64,000 bases of DNA from Lentinula raphanica (taxonomy: Eukaryota > Basidiomycota > Agaricomycetes > Agaricales > Omphalotaceae): positions 744,001 to 808,000 of the forward strand of contig JANVFP010000001.1 in assembly GCA_027919835.1 (NCBI GenBank), given 5' to 3'. The notes under the pieces were generated by a model. It did no database searches, was not told where the DNA came from, and was given only the letters and a program-made list of their open reading frames with translations. Every line of letters begins with the position of its first letter. Within the stretch, counting starts at the first letter, position 1. This document shows, piece after piece, positions 9,489 through 22,430 of this stretch. The position numbers were made by a program, and so were the translations under genes.

Positions 9489-12400
9489 TTACAATTCATG
9501 CACTGGTTGATACGTACTACGAATCAGTTCCAACTGTTTGTTTCCCTGAGTCCGCATACCGACAGTTTCATGCACTGTAGCCAGGTCTTTGCCTTCAATC
9601 CAGACAGTCCCGACATCCGTATCGATGATTTCGTCGAATTGTATACCTTTCCTGTGCTTGGGTCTGCGTATGAGCTTGACCACTTGAACCAACCAGCGTG
9701 AAGGTCGCGTGGAATCCAAGCGCATCATATAGTTGACTCGGCGACATAACATCCCGGTGTGTTCTCCTGAGCAGATGATGTAGAGGCCTCTGGCAATCGC
9801 GGGGTTGAAAGGTACAGAATATGATCGAGGGTTTTGAAGGATAGTCCAGGGGTCGAGTTCCACAATATTGCTGCTATCGGGGCTCCTTCGCCGATTCCCT
9901 ACGTTAGAATACACTCTTGTTACACCGTTGACAGTTTGTATGAAAATCCGTTGATCTTGCTTCGGGTCGTCCGTAGTTGCTACCAACAGTTCCAGGTTAC
10001 CCTGAACTGACTTTACGATGCGCGGATCCAGGATCCAATGTTGCAAAGAAGGATCAGGAGAAGAAGGATCCCAGGCCGGGTCTGTGCCTGGACTGGGCGG
10101 GTTGAAAGAACAGGGCGTTGTCGCACGAGTCGGTCCTGCGTCCGTGGAGCCAGTTGCTAGTTCACTTTCCTCCAGTACTTTTCGCCTCTTCCGATCATGC
10201 TGCTCTTCAGGAGAGTAAGCGGGGATATAGCCAGATTTCAGACGCCAGTAACTTCCCCATTTCGTATACAAGCCAGCCTCGTCAGAATCATTGTCGTCAT
10301 GAAGAAACCGATCATTATCCACGCGCCGGAGTAAGTGGTAGTCGACCCAGGCAAATGAATTATTCATTCCCTGTGTTTCGTAACGGATTTGGACGGAGAG
10401 CCCGCTGACGGTGTCGCCATCTAATTTTGCATCTACGACTATGGCTCGATAACCCTTCTTGGAATATTTGATGGGATACACTTCCACGTTCTTCAAGGGA
10501 AATTGAGGGGTGGAGGGTTCGATCAAAGGGGCCTGCGTTGGTGTGCTGAGAGGTGTTTTGGGTGATGAGATAGCACGTCGTGAACGGCGGCTGATTGTTC
10601 GACCTTTGTAAGTGTATTTGGGTGAAATTCAAGAATTTGCTTCTGGAAGTCATTGAGTTATCAGTACGATGATTGAGAAGTGAGACGGACCTCATTGTGA
10701 CCCTCCTGTAACAGCACCTCGACTCTACCAGGACAAACACTGATCACTAGACCTTCATTTCCTGCCAGCTCTATATCCTCCGTTTTAGCCAATGACCCGA
10801 ACTCATTCGTTTCGTGGTGGAAGCGAAGCCTTGGACGGACGCCAGTAAGAAGTTTGACAATATCGCCCGGAAAGAATACTTTTTCAAGATGGACTTTTGA
10901 CATGGTATGGAGTGAGTTGACCGTGATATTCGCCACCTGCAGAGGGATGCTGATCTCACAATCTGAAGGACCAACATAGTGAATCACGCCTTTGGTACAG
11001 CCTTCGGGAAGTTCGAATGTATATCGTCCTCCTGGTGTACACCAAACACCATCGAGATCAGTGAAACGAACGTCCTCCCCGATGTGGAATTCCCAGGATG
11101 ATGGCGGAGGCATCCGTAGGAGAGATTGTTGAACGGCATAATGCTTAGACTCTAGAAAATAGTAGCGATTGTCGGCTGGAATCTCCGATGCAAGCTCCAT
11201 ATCTGCGAGCTTTATTCGTACGAGAACAAGGCCGTTCTGCCACTGTTGACCTAGACATATATAGCGTTTGTGTGTCGCCTCGGAATGTGAGCATGAATGG
11301 GGCGTTTCGCAATGTTTAGCACAATCCATTCGCGTGGGGAAGCAGTAATTTTGATCGATATACACTCCAGCCTTGCGAGAGAGAACCGCTGGGCGTTCCG
11401 TCGGCTCACGCTTTCGTTTGCCAAGGGAGGCTTTCCCACTAGAAAAATCGGGAACCAGTTCCCAGTCGATACGAGGAGGAAATAGGACCAAACGTTCGAC
11501 ATCAGAGTTGATTTCATCGAATTCGTCTGCAATGACAAGTCCAACGTCATTCTTATAAAGACCGCTTTTGCATTTGATCCAACTACGAGGGGGATATCGA
11601 TCAAGATGGGACGGTTCCCGTAGAATGCGTTGAATGCCCACAGGATCGTCAATGGAATTATGGATGGGTAGAACTAGATCTGTGCGAGCTGATGCTGTAG
11701 ATATACGGTGGGGTAACTCTTGCACTGGAAATGCGAATCGGGGGACTTTTGAGTACAAGAAGCCAGGTATCGTGAGGAGGTATGCTGCAAGAACAGTGTT
11801 CTGAGGGAGCATGCTTCGCGCTTGGAGATATATACCTCCAGGTAAAGCAGAGGGAAATGCCGCTCGTAGAATCAGAGGGTCAATAACTCGGTGCTGAATA
11901 TCTGTGCAAATGCGATCGACGATTTTTTGTTCGAACTGGGGCTGAAGGTTTCTGCATGAGTTTCGGATTTAATGGCTTAACCAAATGATCGCACCTGGCA
12001 GCGAACGTAAAAAACTTGAACCCCGGTGCCACCAACTCTTCGGCTCCCATATATTTTTTGATCCAATGCTTCAATAAGCGTTGGTCATTGGTCAGCTCAA
12101 CCTCATCTTCCATTTCCCAATCTTGCTCTACCTCTGAGCCCGCTATATCAGCCGTGATACCGGTATTCATGCCATGGGATGCTTCCATATCACTTGAAGA
12201 CATTACATGGGTCTGACGCGTTACTGTACCCGCAGGCGGAGTTGATCCTCCACGTCGTAGTTTGGTTGTAGTCATCTTTGATACAGCCGGCGGAGGTACA
12301 GATGCTGAGCGTCGTCTAGGTTTAATCCTAGGTGGAAGAGGATCATGGTGTGCCGATGATACTGGAATAACGGTTGGAAATACACGACCACTACGCGCGT

Positions 12401-12599
12401 TGACGAATTCCCTAAGATGGAACGATTCCTCCATATGTTGAATCATCCGATCGAAACGATATGGAGCATGCATCGATGGGAGCTTATATTCGGATGGAAT
12501 TTCTGCGGTAGCACGAGTGGTTTCATCACCATCTGAATTGTTCCATTCGTCGGAATCTTCTTCTTCCTCCGCTTCAAGCAAAATGAAGTTGTGGCTCAT
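9489..12599 (-). CDS. SPT5-like protein with NGN and KOW domains (copy 1, intact)
   Basis: A multi-exon gene. The start at 12599 (MSHNF) is chosen because copy 2 begins the same way. Introns inferred: 11952-11994, 10643-10690 and 10533-10603, all restoring one frame. The N-terminus is acidic (EAEEEEDSDEW), as in SPT5. An NGN-like region spans the first intron (PGGIYLQARSM, PGFLYSKV). KOW-type segments follow (WIKCKSGLYKNDVGLVIADE with PPRIDW; IGEDVRFTD; PGDIVKL with GNEGLVISV). A Pro/Thr-rich part and a unique C-terminus end the protein. SPT5 proper is the universal RNA polymerase II elongation factor; this shorter form belongs to a lineage-specific SPT5-like expansion in agarics. Whether it binds polymerase is not known. 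Confidence 0.75.
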
Positions 12600-12626
12600 G
12601 TTTTCAACCTGGGTGAATGTCAGCAT

Positions 12627-13255
12627 ACACGGCTATCAGAGTGACCTGAATTTTGGTGAATTTTGACATGGCCTCTCTGCCTGGAACCTTCTTTGGCATC
12701 TTTGCTTATGTACTTCATCAAGTATTTGGCCTTTAGCCTGTGTTGTTCAATGGCATAGTGCATGTCCTCTCAGACGGCTGAATTGAACAGTAAAGTACTC
12801 ACAATTGTAAGCAGGATGATATCCTATCAGCAATTCGTGGTAGACAACGAAAAAATGAAGCTTTACGTAAGTTGACAATTGGAAACAAAGCCCGCCGCTA
12901 TTGAGAACTGCTTACGATGAGCTATCGAGAACTGCTGACGAAGTCTATCATAGTACCGCCGGTGCGCGGGACAGTGAGCGCTGAGAGACGGGGTACAGTA
13001 TCATTCAAAGCATGGACTTCGGTATCATACATACGTGTTTGACGGTGAGTAATACCGCGGCGGATATAATAAAGCCTTCAACCTTGCTATCAATAGTTCA
13101 TAAGCTATCGAGGCTTATGAGCCATCGAACTCAACAACCTGAAGATGCTGAACATCAAAGTTTAGATTAAGCTATACTTCAACATTGCTAAAGTAACGAG
13201 CGAGGTGTATCTATCAAGTAGCGAATTGTCCATCATATATCAAAAAGAACGTTGC
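12627..13255. repeat. Upstream region shared with the second SPT5-like copy
   Basis: This 5' flank resembles 20051-20560 (for example the 'acaattgta.gcagga' and 'aatgaa.ctttacgtaagtt' stretches). The duplication therefore carried the promoter region as well as the coding region. No separate gene was recognised here. Confidence 0.6.
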
Positions 13256-16200
13256 CTACAAAATGTTGTAATTCCCAACGCCATCCAGAATCTGCAAGAA
13301 AAGCCAGCTAGAGATTGCGTCCATGACCGCCTGTGGATCGCTAGATGGTGCCTTTAACAACTTCAGTAGATAGGATACGGGTATGAACATCATGCGCGTG
13401 CAGGTCCTGAAGCCGCATGTGCCTTTATCCAAATACTGTCTACGCGCCTCGTCTGAAGTACCATACCCATGTACTGGGGACTGTCGTCTGTAACAAGACA
13501 AACCTATGGAATGTTTAAGAATAGCTTCCAACATGAACAGGAATCACTCACCTCAGTATAAGAACCATCGACGAGTATATGAGGCACTCCAGTAGTTGCC
13601 CAGCAGAACATTCTCATTCGGAATTCTTTCTTGGAGACATCGTCGAGTGGTACTACATCTGCGAACCTGCCTTGCAAATCTTGCATAGTCAGAGGTGGCG
13701 GCAATCCTGAACCTTCCAGAAACTTCGGAAAATGGCAGGAAATCCTTCGTCGGACATTGCTGGGAAAACCAACGACAGAGCGTCTTTGAGCTCACGCTGG
13801 ACAGAATTGTTGATATGGTTGATGTAATCAATTCGAAGCATAGTATAGTCGCCTTTGATACGAGTTTCGAGGAGTGAGTTAACGAATTCGCTCGTACCAC
13901 CGGTGAAACGTCTTGCGATCTAGTGATTAAGCACACTGAGCACCACCACCATTCGAGTACAAAGATATATACGCACTTCCGATAAGTTCACACCCAGAGT
14001 CCCACACGGGAGGAGGAGGCCCTTCAAGAAAGCCTTGAAATAAGGGTGCTCGACGGATTCGGGACCAATGATGCATTGTGAAGCATTCTCCATGCAAGAG
14101 AATGATGGAGTTGTTCATTCCGATCACGCAAAACCGAAACCTAGTAAGCCTTGAGTATGTGCGATGGTGACAATGGAGGAACGTACCGATAAATTATGAT
14201 AAGTTGCGAAGTGCGCTTCAAATGAGGATAGAGCGTTGTTATCGCGATAGTCGAGTGCGAGCCATCGAATTAAAGTCTGATATAGTGTAGGGAAGAATTC
14301 AAGAACCAATCTTTCGTGATGGAGCTGAGATCGCAATCATTGAGGAGGTATACCAGAAGCAGAGGGTTCAGATTTGCAGGATAAACCCGTGTATGAGGGA
14401 CAACCCGACACAGACCCAAAGTTAGTTAGCTCATCCTTCTTGGTGGTCGATATTTCTGACGCCGACAACATGGGCACGGTGGCGAGTGTGGTATATCATC
14501 GGTAACGTGGGTGAGAAGGATCGCAGCGTCATTGAAAGCGGACTGGAAAAAGATGCTCATAACCTCCTTTTCGACGCCAGGTCCCGAGGTGATGTAGGTC
14601 TCGGCGCCGCTTGGTTCGGTATGCACTCTAGAAATATGCATATGAATATCAGTTGATTCGACGAACAGCCCACTCACAACTGAAAATGTCTGTGCTCCGA
14701 CAGGAGGGTAGTGAAATCTCCATCTATGTTGGCTTTGCGTACGAGCTTGGTGTATATTTGAGCCAATTCATGTGTGTTCTCCCTTTGATCATGAAACCTG
14801 GTTCTTCCATGTCGAATAACTGGTGATATCGCTCCGAAACGTATTTGAACATTGGTGAACGATCGACGACAGAAAACATTCGGTGACATCAGGAGGGACC
14901 CAAGTAGTATCCCAGAGGATCTTCAAGGGCTATCACGAAACACATGAGCTGCTGTGCAAGCTAACGAGAACCTGTTACTTACTCCAGTGTCCGGACCTTC
15001 TGAGCTACCTTGAATCACGGAGGCATCGGGGGCGTAAGTCGAATAATTCTGTGAACGGTGAGCTATTGGACCAGTGGTGTCATTGAGTAATTTACCTTGC
15101 GTGATAGAACTAGTAGAACTCAATGGATCCATAGTGAGCATTTGAGCTACTACCCTCATCTCCTAGGATCAAACCAGTTCGCGTTATTACGATGGATGGA
15201 AATGGATGGAATAAACATACCGCAGAGTCCTCATCAGCATCCCTTCTACATCCGAACTCAATTTCAGTTTCGTTGAGTGCCCTATATCCCTCATCGACAA
15301 GGGCGTCCGTGTCAGAACAAAGATACCATATATACGTTTCGAAATGCAGTGATGCGTATGTACAGATTATCAGATCCAAGCCCTTTCTCGAACAGGTTGA
15401 CGCTCAAGGACACATTGGAGGATCGAATGGCTATTGAATAAGATTAGTGATCACCCTTGGAAATCAAAGCGCGGACCATACCAGTATGGAGAACAAATTT
15501 TTTTTGGAAGTGACGGCGTACTTGGAACCCCATAATCTGGATCGTAGACGAGGTGCGCCAAAGTCATGTCCTCAGAATCTACCTTCCCGGGGCACAGTCG
15601 AGGCGTCTTTGCGTTATTATTGGTGTTTCCTCGGTTCACAAACCGCAGAAGCTGTATAGCGAGGCGCTCGTGACGACGAAAGAAGGCTGATGGCTCGGTA
15701 CCAGAGCTCAGATTGGGGGAAAGCTCCAACCGGACTGGGATAAGATGATTGTATAACGTCGAGGAGGTCGACAACCTTCGTATTCAGAGACAGATTGTCG
15801 AAATGATACACTAGATTGAGAGATTCGAGGACAGTCTGGAACGCGTCGCTGTTCTGCACATAGTGGTGAAGCCGGAGAGGGATATTATGAATCTGAAATG
15901 ACTATCATGTTAGTATCATAAGATTCCAGATCGATATATGAGAAGACGTACTTGACATTCGTCAGGAGTGAGGGGCGGCGGATACACGAGAACGACCAGA
16001 CTCACAACTTCCGTTCCGTCGCTAGCTGTGGCGATCGTGTCTTCTACTTTGAAGGTACTAGCACCGCCAACCAGTCTAGGCGGTTTCCTACCCAAACCTC
16101 TCTTCTTCCTCCTCCTTTCGGGGTTGCTCGTTGACATCTGAGCTGCATGCTCGCTACGGTCACGATTCGCTCGTTCTATGGTAGTGAGGCTGTGAAAAGG

Positions 16201-16653
16201 TGAGGCCGGGGGTGCAAAGGATGGATGTGGGTGACCACTGTTGGAACCCGAAGCGCGGACGGATGCCAACATATTGAGAGGAGATAGATAATTTGTGATC
16301 GGCGGCGCTGGTTGAGAATGCAACGAACTCGCTGGCGTGCTAATAGAAGGTAGCGGTGCAGGTGTGAAAGCAGGTATCGTCTGCGAAGCTGCAGATGCAG
16401 GACTTGTCTGCGAAGCCGTAGGAGCAGGCAGCGCTGCAGAAGCAGACACTGAAGACGAGACTGAGGAGCCTTCGATGGAAGAAGAGTTAGGCGTCGTCTG
16501 AGTAGGAGCTGACGGCTGAGGCGATACGGATAACTGTGGCCCACTCGAACCGGATGCTGGAGGCGACGACTGCTGTAAGAATTGAAGAATAAGCTGAGGG
16601 TTGCTAGCAAGCATGGCTTGCAGCGACTGTTGAACGATCTGAGGATAATCCAT
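13256..16653 (-). pseudogene. Agaricomycete protein with C-terminal HECT-like domain, several apparent frameshifts
   Basis: The first exon (from 16653) encodes a Gln/Ser/Pro-rich region and a basic RRRKKRGLGRKPPR patch. Later exons join through good introns, for example DECQ/IHNIPL, RITAFRN/GYRALNE and GPDTG/PLKILW. The C-terminal part resembles a HECT ubiquitin-ligase lobe: RRFTGGTSEFVNSLL, FADVVPLDDVSKKEF, FCWATTGVPHI, then TCGFRTCTRMMFIPVSYL, where a Cys sits as in the HECT active site. Conserved text jumps frame near 13716 (FRSFW then EGSGLPPP; one base missing) and near 13465 (DDSPQY then GTSDEARRQY). A further jump lies near 15760. These suggest decay, or sequence errors. The HECT assignment is inferred from pattern only. 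Confidence 0.55.
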
Positions 16654-16889
16654 GTTCAGTGGACGATTAGATGAAATGATATCTGAAGAAAAAATCAGAT
16701 TTATCCATCAATTCGGCCAGACACTGCGTACTGACTGTAGAAACGACTGAGAAATCCAAGAGATTGGCTGGGGGGCGAGATACACGCTGAACAAAAAGGA
16801 CGATGAAAGAGGGGGGTAAAGAAGGATTGACCGCTTCATGCGTCTTCATGCATCTTTTATAGACCTCAAAACGTATCGTTCCCGCCGTC

Positions 16890-17190
16890 GATCTAAATGG
16901 AGGACACGTCAGCAGAGTAAAGCAAGGCATCAGCAAAATCAGCAAAATGGAACGACGAACCTGCGACGAACACACGTAGGTGAAGGATCGGAACTAGGGG
17001 TTTTTGAATACCTGCTTGAAGTGCTTCATTCCAATCACGAAACGATGACCAATCACTAGATAATGACCAATCACAAGTAGATGACCAACTTTACACAATA
17101 CACGCCAACTTATTCAACTGTATATGTGGTGCAGGCCGTTTCTATACGGCCCTACTCTGAGTGGAGCGGTACACAATTCACAATATTTGA
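16890..17190. repeat. Dispersed segment, related to 35690-36030
   Basis: Upstream of the HECT-like gene. It shares an ordered series of matches, in the same orientation, with 35690-36030. Examples are a run of 'gaccaatcac' motifs, then 'gtgcaggccgt' and 'ctactc.gagtggagcgg.acaca'. The second site has no HECT-like gene beside it, so this is either a moved promoter fragment or a short repeat. Confidence 0.6.
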
Positions 17191-17636
17191 CATTGTACAA
17201 CTTTCCGGACCTGCAGAGATGATTTTGACTCGAAAGGCGTCTCGTACCTTGGCTCATATAATCACTTGAATTCTTCATTTTGACTTTCCTGAGCAACCGC
17301 CATCTACAGTGATTCGTCACTCCCTTTGATAAATTTGTAGAACATCGTGCTGGACTGCAACTTATTCTCTGAGTGAGGGCTCGGACTTTCGTGGAGTATT
17401 TTCGATATCAGCTCATGTTCGTCAGAGAAAGACTCATGTCCATCTTCGGTTGATCTCGGTGCGAGTAGGTCAGTGTATTCGTGGAATAGTATGTATGCAT
17501 TGTGTATGCATTTTCAGACTGATCGTTGATTCTGTAGGATCGATCGCTGGTTCTCGGAATTAAGGAATCGCCCGGAAGCAGATCGTATAGACTTGAGATC
17601 CGTGATTTGCACTACGTACGAGCTCGGGAGGAAACG

Positions 17637-17700
17637 ACGGAGAGTGCGACAAAAAGGGAAGGAAAAAGGGAAGGAAAGAGGGAAGGGAGTGAATGTAGGA
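17637..17700. repeat. Purine-rich simple tract
   Basis: An imperfect run of GGGAAGGAAA-like units on the plus strand. The surrounding 17191-17863 shows no gene. Confidence 0.7.
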
Positions 17701-17863
17701 AGAGAATGCCTTCACAAAGCTCGAAAGACCAGCGGACGACAGGAAAACTGCAGGAATATAGATGGTCAGAGCGTAAGTATGTAGAAGCAAAAACACGAGA
17801 AGGAAAAGAAGCAACTTTTTGACCGTGTCAGTATGGATGTTTACTAAGCAATCTTCGATGGCA

Positions 17864-20050
17864 CTAAGCAGTTTTCAATTCTACGATGCGAATTCTCATG
17901 GTAAAGATCCCCTCGTGTTTAACGCTCGTTCCAATGGTCAGTACCGGACTGGGTGGGTTGAAAGAACAGGACGTTGTCGCAAGAGTCGGTCCTGCGTCCG
18001 TGGAACCAGTTGCAAGGGAAATTGAGCGGTGGAGGAATCGATCAAAGGGAGCCTGCGTTGGTGTGCTGAGAGGTGTTTTGGGTGATGAGATAGCACGTCG
18101 TGAACGGCGGCTGATCGTTCTACCTTTGTGTGTGTATTTGGGTGAGATTCAAAAATTTGCTTCTAGAAGCCATTGAGTTATCAGTACGATGATTGAGAAG
18201 TGAAACGGACCTCATTGTGACCCTCCTGTAACAGCACCTCAACCCCACCAGAACAAACACTGATCACTAGACCTTCATTTCGTGCCAGCTCTATATCCTC
18301 CGTTTCCGCCGTTACCCCGTGCTCATTCGTTTCGCGGTGCAAGCGAAGCCTTGTTCGGTCGCCAAGGGGAAGTTGGACAATATCGCCCGGAAAAAATATT
18401 TTTACAAGATGCACTTTCAACATCGTATGGAGTGGGTTGACCGTAATATTCACCACCTGCAGAGGGATGCTGATCTCACAATCTGAAGGACCAACATGGT
18501 GAATTACGCCTTTGGTACAGCCTTCGGGAAGTTCGAATGTATATCGTCCTCCTGGTGTACACCAAACGCCGTCGAGATCAGTGAAACGAACGTCCTCCCC
18601 GATCTGGAAGTCCCAGGATGATAGCGGAGGCATCCGTAGGAGAGATTGTTGAACGGCATAATGCTTAGACTCTAGAAAATAGTAGCGAATGTCGGCTGGA
18701 ATCTCCGATGCAAGCTCCATATCTGCGAGCTTTATTCGTACGAAAACAAGGCCGTTCTGCCACTGTTGACCTAGACATATATAGCGTTTGTGTGTCGCCT
18801 CGGAATGTGAGCATGAATGGGGAGTTTCACAATGTTCAGCACAATCCATTCGGGTGGGGAAGCAGTAATTTTGATCGATATACACTCCGCCCTTCCGAGA
18901 GAGAACCGCTGGGCGTTCCGTCGGCTCACGCTTTCGTTTGCCAAGGGAGGCTTTCCCACTGGAAAAATCGGGAACCAAGTCCCAGTCGATTCGAGGAGGA
19001 AATAGGACCAAACTTTCGACATCAGAGCTGATTTCATCGAATTCGTCTGCAACAAAAAGTCCAACCTCATCCTTGTGAAGACCGCGTTTGTGTTTGATCC
19101 ATCTCCGAGGAGAATATCGACCAAGATGGGACGATTCCCGTAGAATGCATTGAATGCCCACAGGATCATCCATGGGACCAAGGATGGGTAAAGTTAGATC
19201 TGTGCGAGCTTCTGCTGTAGATATATGGTGTTTCGAAGTCTGCAATGGAAATGCGAATCGGAGGGCTTTCGAGTACAAGAGGCCGGTCATCGTAAGGAGG
19301 TATGCCGCAAGAACAGTGTTCAGAGGGAGCATGCTTCGTGCTTGAAGATATATATCTCCAGGTAAAACATAGGGAAATCCCGCTTGTAGAATCAGAGGGT
19401 CAATAACTAGGTGCTAAAGATTTCTGCATTAGTTCGAGTTCAATGGATTAAGCAAAGGATCGCACCTGGCAGCGAACGTGAAAGAACTTAAAACCCGGTG
19501 CCACCAACTCTTCAGCACCCATATATTTTCTGATCCTCTGCTTCAATAAGCGTTTCTTTAACTCAACCTCATCTTCCATTCGCCAATCTTGCTCTTCCTC
19601 TGAGCCCGCTACATCAACAGCGATACCGGTACTATGAGATACTTCCATATCACTGGAAGACATCACATTATTCATACGCGTTACTGTACCCAAAGGCGGA
19701 GTTGATCCTGAGCGTCGTAGTTCGGTTGTAGTCATCTTTGATACAGCCGGCGGAGGTACAGATGCTGAACGTCGTCTAGGTTTAATCCTCGATGGAAGAG
19801 GCTCATAGCGTGCCGATGATACTGGAATGACGGTTGGGAATACACGACTGCTGCGCGCATTGACGATCTCCCGAAGATGAATCGCTTCCTCCTCCCGTTG
19901 GATCACCCGATCGAAACCATGAGACGAATTGACGAAGGGGAGGGCATATTCGGATGGAGCGTCCGCGTTAGCGCATTTTTTGGCTTCATCCCCATCTGAA
20001 CTGTCCCACTCGTCGAATTCTTCTTCTTCCTGCGCAAGATCGTGGCTCAT
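17864..20050 (-). pseudogene. SPT5-like protein, copy 2, damaged and shortened
   Basis: Closely related to copy 1 (9489-12599), with the same acidic start (MSHDLAQEEEE) and KOW exon (18181-19332). Three lesions are visible against copy 1. Just after the first intron, 48 bases are missing and the next codon reads TAG where copy 1 has CAG (near 19415). In the last exon one base is inserted near 18050. About 340 bases are then missing near 18014; this second change restores the frame, giving ATGSTDAGPT. Similarity ends near 17940 and the frame runs on to a stop at 17864, losing some 200 C-terminal residues. A shorter product from the internal ATG at 19332 cannot be excluded. Confidence 0.72.
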
Positions 20051-20740
20051 CCGTATGTACCTGCCAGGTGGATGTCAGCATATATGGCTATTAGTATCGG
20101 ACTGTCATGAATTTCAATGAATTTGACTAGAACTCTGCCCAAAATTTGGCGTGGTCTCAGCCTGAAACTTTTTGGCATCTTTGCTTGTGTACTTCATCTG
20201 ATATTTCTCTGTTTTTTGCCTTTAGGTTGCGTTGTTCATTGGCATGGCTCATGTCCTCTCGGATGGCTAATTTGAACGGGACGGTACTTACAATTGTATG
20301 CAGGAAAATATGCTAATAGTAGCAGCGATTCGCGGTCGACGTTGCCCAACAAAAAATGAAACTTTACGTAAGTTCACAATGGAAGCAAAGCCTGCCTGCT
20401 ATCGAGAGCTGCTTACGTCAGACGAAGTCTCTACTAGTACTATAGGACGGCGAGACGGTAGGGAAACGTTGAGCACTGAGAGATGTAATAGAGTATAATT
20501 CAAAATATGTATATTTGACTGGCCAAAGCATTCAGCTGGGCCACTTCTTGAAGTTAACTTGTAGTACGATGACGATGACGCGATCACGTGGTCATGAGCC
20601 TACATAAAGCACCGGCGCCAGTCGAAGTTTTCTCTCAGCTTCCCACCTTCATGTCTGCATGTGAGTGGCCTCAATTTTACCTTGCATATGTATATCTTAG
20701 CGTATTTCTGCATATTACGATGAATTGACCTCACTCCATT

Positions 20741-22423
20741 ATGCCCAAGCCTCTAGTATGCAGACCCGGCTTTGGGGCAGCAGAATGTAGCGTCTTGGCA
20801 TACCCTGGTATGCTAAGGTTTTTCATGTTCTTTCTCTTTCGTTCGTTCATTCACTCTCCCTCAATGTCAACGTTCATTTACTCTCCCTCAATGTCAATTC
20901 TAACACTCTTCACAGCTTTTCGGCGTGCATTACGGAACAATAAAGAATATAGCGGCATCTCTCGTGGAGACGAAGAGGCCGAGCTCCTCACCGTCAGCTT
21001 TGACGCAGGCAGTCTGATGGAGGATGTCTATAGGTGGCAAGAAGAATACAACGCACAGAACGAAGAGATTACCAATGAAGCTGTTCCTCTAAAGCCACTC
21101 GCTCTCGACCGACGTCCCCCCAAACCCTCGCATTTCTACACCATCAAAGAACTCGCCAAACCGAGGTCTGTGCGCCTTCCGTCTCCTCGCGAACGCGCTC
21201 CCTATCAGCCAAACATGGGTATCTCTGCTCAACGAAGGAAGAGTGAGAAGTCCCACAGACGCTCTCGCACCCTCCGTGATCACGAACGCCGTAAAAAGCA
21301 GCTCGCAGTGGGCTCCTCCCTCAAAGTGTGTGCCATGCAAAACATTGCCCGTTCAAGATTGGCCTCAAACATTGTAAAGACGGACTTTCAACATCAGAAG
21401 GCGAAGTGGGTTGGTAAAAAGATTGCGGCAAATGAGGAGGCGTATTCGTTGGAAGAACTGTTGGCCATGCCCGAACTTAAAAGGATGTGCTGGGATGGCA
21501 GGTGAGACATAACATTTCTAGACATTCAGGCGTCCTAACCTCCAAAAGCCATACCAGGATCATACAGGACGGGTGCGGTGTCCCTCTCGTCGTTATGGGC
21601 CGCCGACCATCAGACTTTGACGACGTTGTCGAACGTATCCAGCAGAAACTTACACAGGCACACGTAGCGCTCAATTTTGCACCTATGAAGAAGAAAGTCA
21701 ACTTACGAGGAACTTATGACGCGGCACCGATGGGCGGCAGTTTCGGCGGTGGTCAGAAACGACCCGCTATGTTCGCTCACACCCCTCACAATGCCGCTAT
21801 CCTTCAAGGGCTTCGAGAAGACCCAGACATGCAACGCATTGCTCGATTATGTGACCGTGAGTGGAACTTTCTACCTCCGATAATTCTCTTAAATGTTTTT
21901 GTCAGACTATTTTCAATCCTATTTTCCCAATATGCATAACTTGTACAACAACGTCCTCGACTTGCTTCACGAAGACAATCCCGAATTTGAGCGAAACTTC
22001 CCAGAATGCTCGTGGGCGGCGGCCCACATCAACTTCCTGCGCGCTGTGACCTTCCGACATCGAGACTTTCTCAACTTGCTTTTTGGTTTGTGTGCCGTCT
22101 TTCCCGTGGGTTCCTATGATTATCAGTGCGGTGGTCATTTGATTCTATGGGACCTCGGTCTATTCCTGGAATTTCCACCCGGAACTGTCATTCTCCTTCC
22201 TTCAGCATTGCTCGAACACTCCAATGTCAGTCTCCCGCCTGGGCAAACTCGCTCCTCTGTAACTTTTTACTCTGCCGCCGGTCTCTTTCGATGGTGCCAC
22301 AATGGTTTTGTATCAGATAAGGACATGCGCTCCCATGGGTCTCCCAAGCTCTTGAAGCGGTGGAATGCATACCGGGAGGAAATGTGGAAGGAGGGGCTGG
22401 GTTTACTGAAGCCCTCTGCTTAG
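20741..22423 (+). CDS. TET/JBP-like 2-oxoglutarate/Fe(II) dioxygenase family protein
   Basis: Three exons join in frame with introns 21502-21557 and 21857-21905. The C-terminal domain has the iron-binding HxD (FRHRDFLN), the late His (LLEHSNV) about 55 residues on, and an Arg (QTRSS) about 10 residues after that, spaced as in 2OG/Fe(II) dioxygenases. GGHLILWDLGL, EFPPGT and SAAGLFRW are hallmarks of a family greatly expanded in mushrooms and placed with TET/JBP, whose characterised members oxidise 5-methylcytosine in DNA. The N-terminal half is basic (RRKSEKSHRRSR) and poorly conserved. The first Met is uncertain; a short upstream exon near 20651 (ATGTCTGCATGTGAG) is possible. The gene is divergent from SPT5-like copy 2. 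Confidence 0.65.
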
Positions 22424-22430
22424 TGTTCAT

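Noticed and set aside
15916..16610. Leu/Arg-rich minus-strand ORF at 16176-16610
   Set aside because: Out-of-frame shadow of the Ser/Pro-rich first exon of the HECT-like gene.
20741..22423. Calling the TET-like gene a KDZ transposase
   Set aside because: The conserved residues follow HxD...H...R of dioxygenases; no KDZ transposase motifs were seen.
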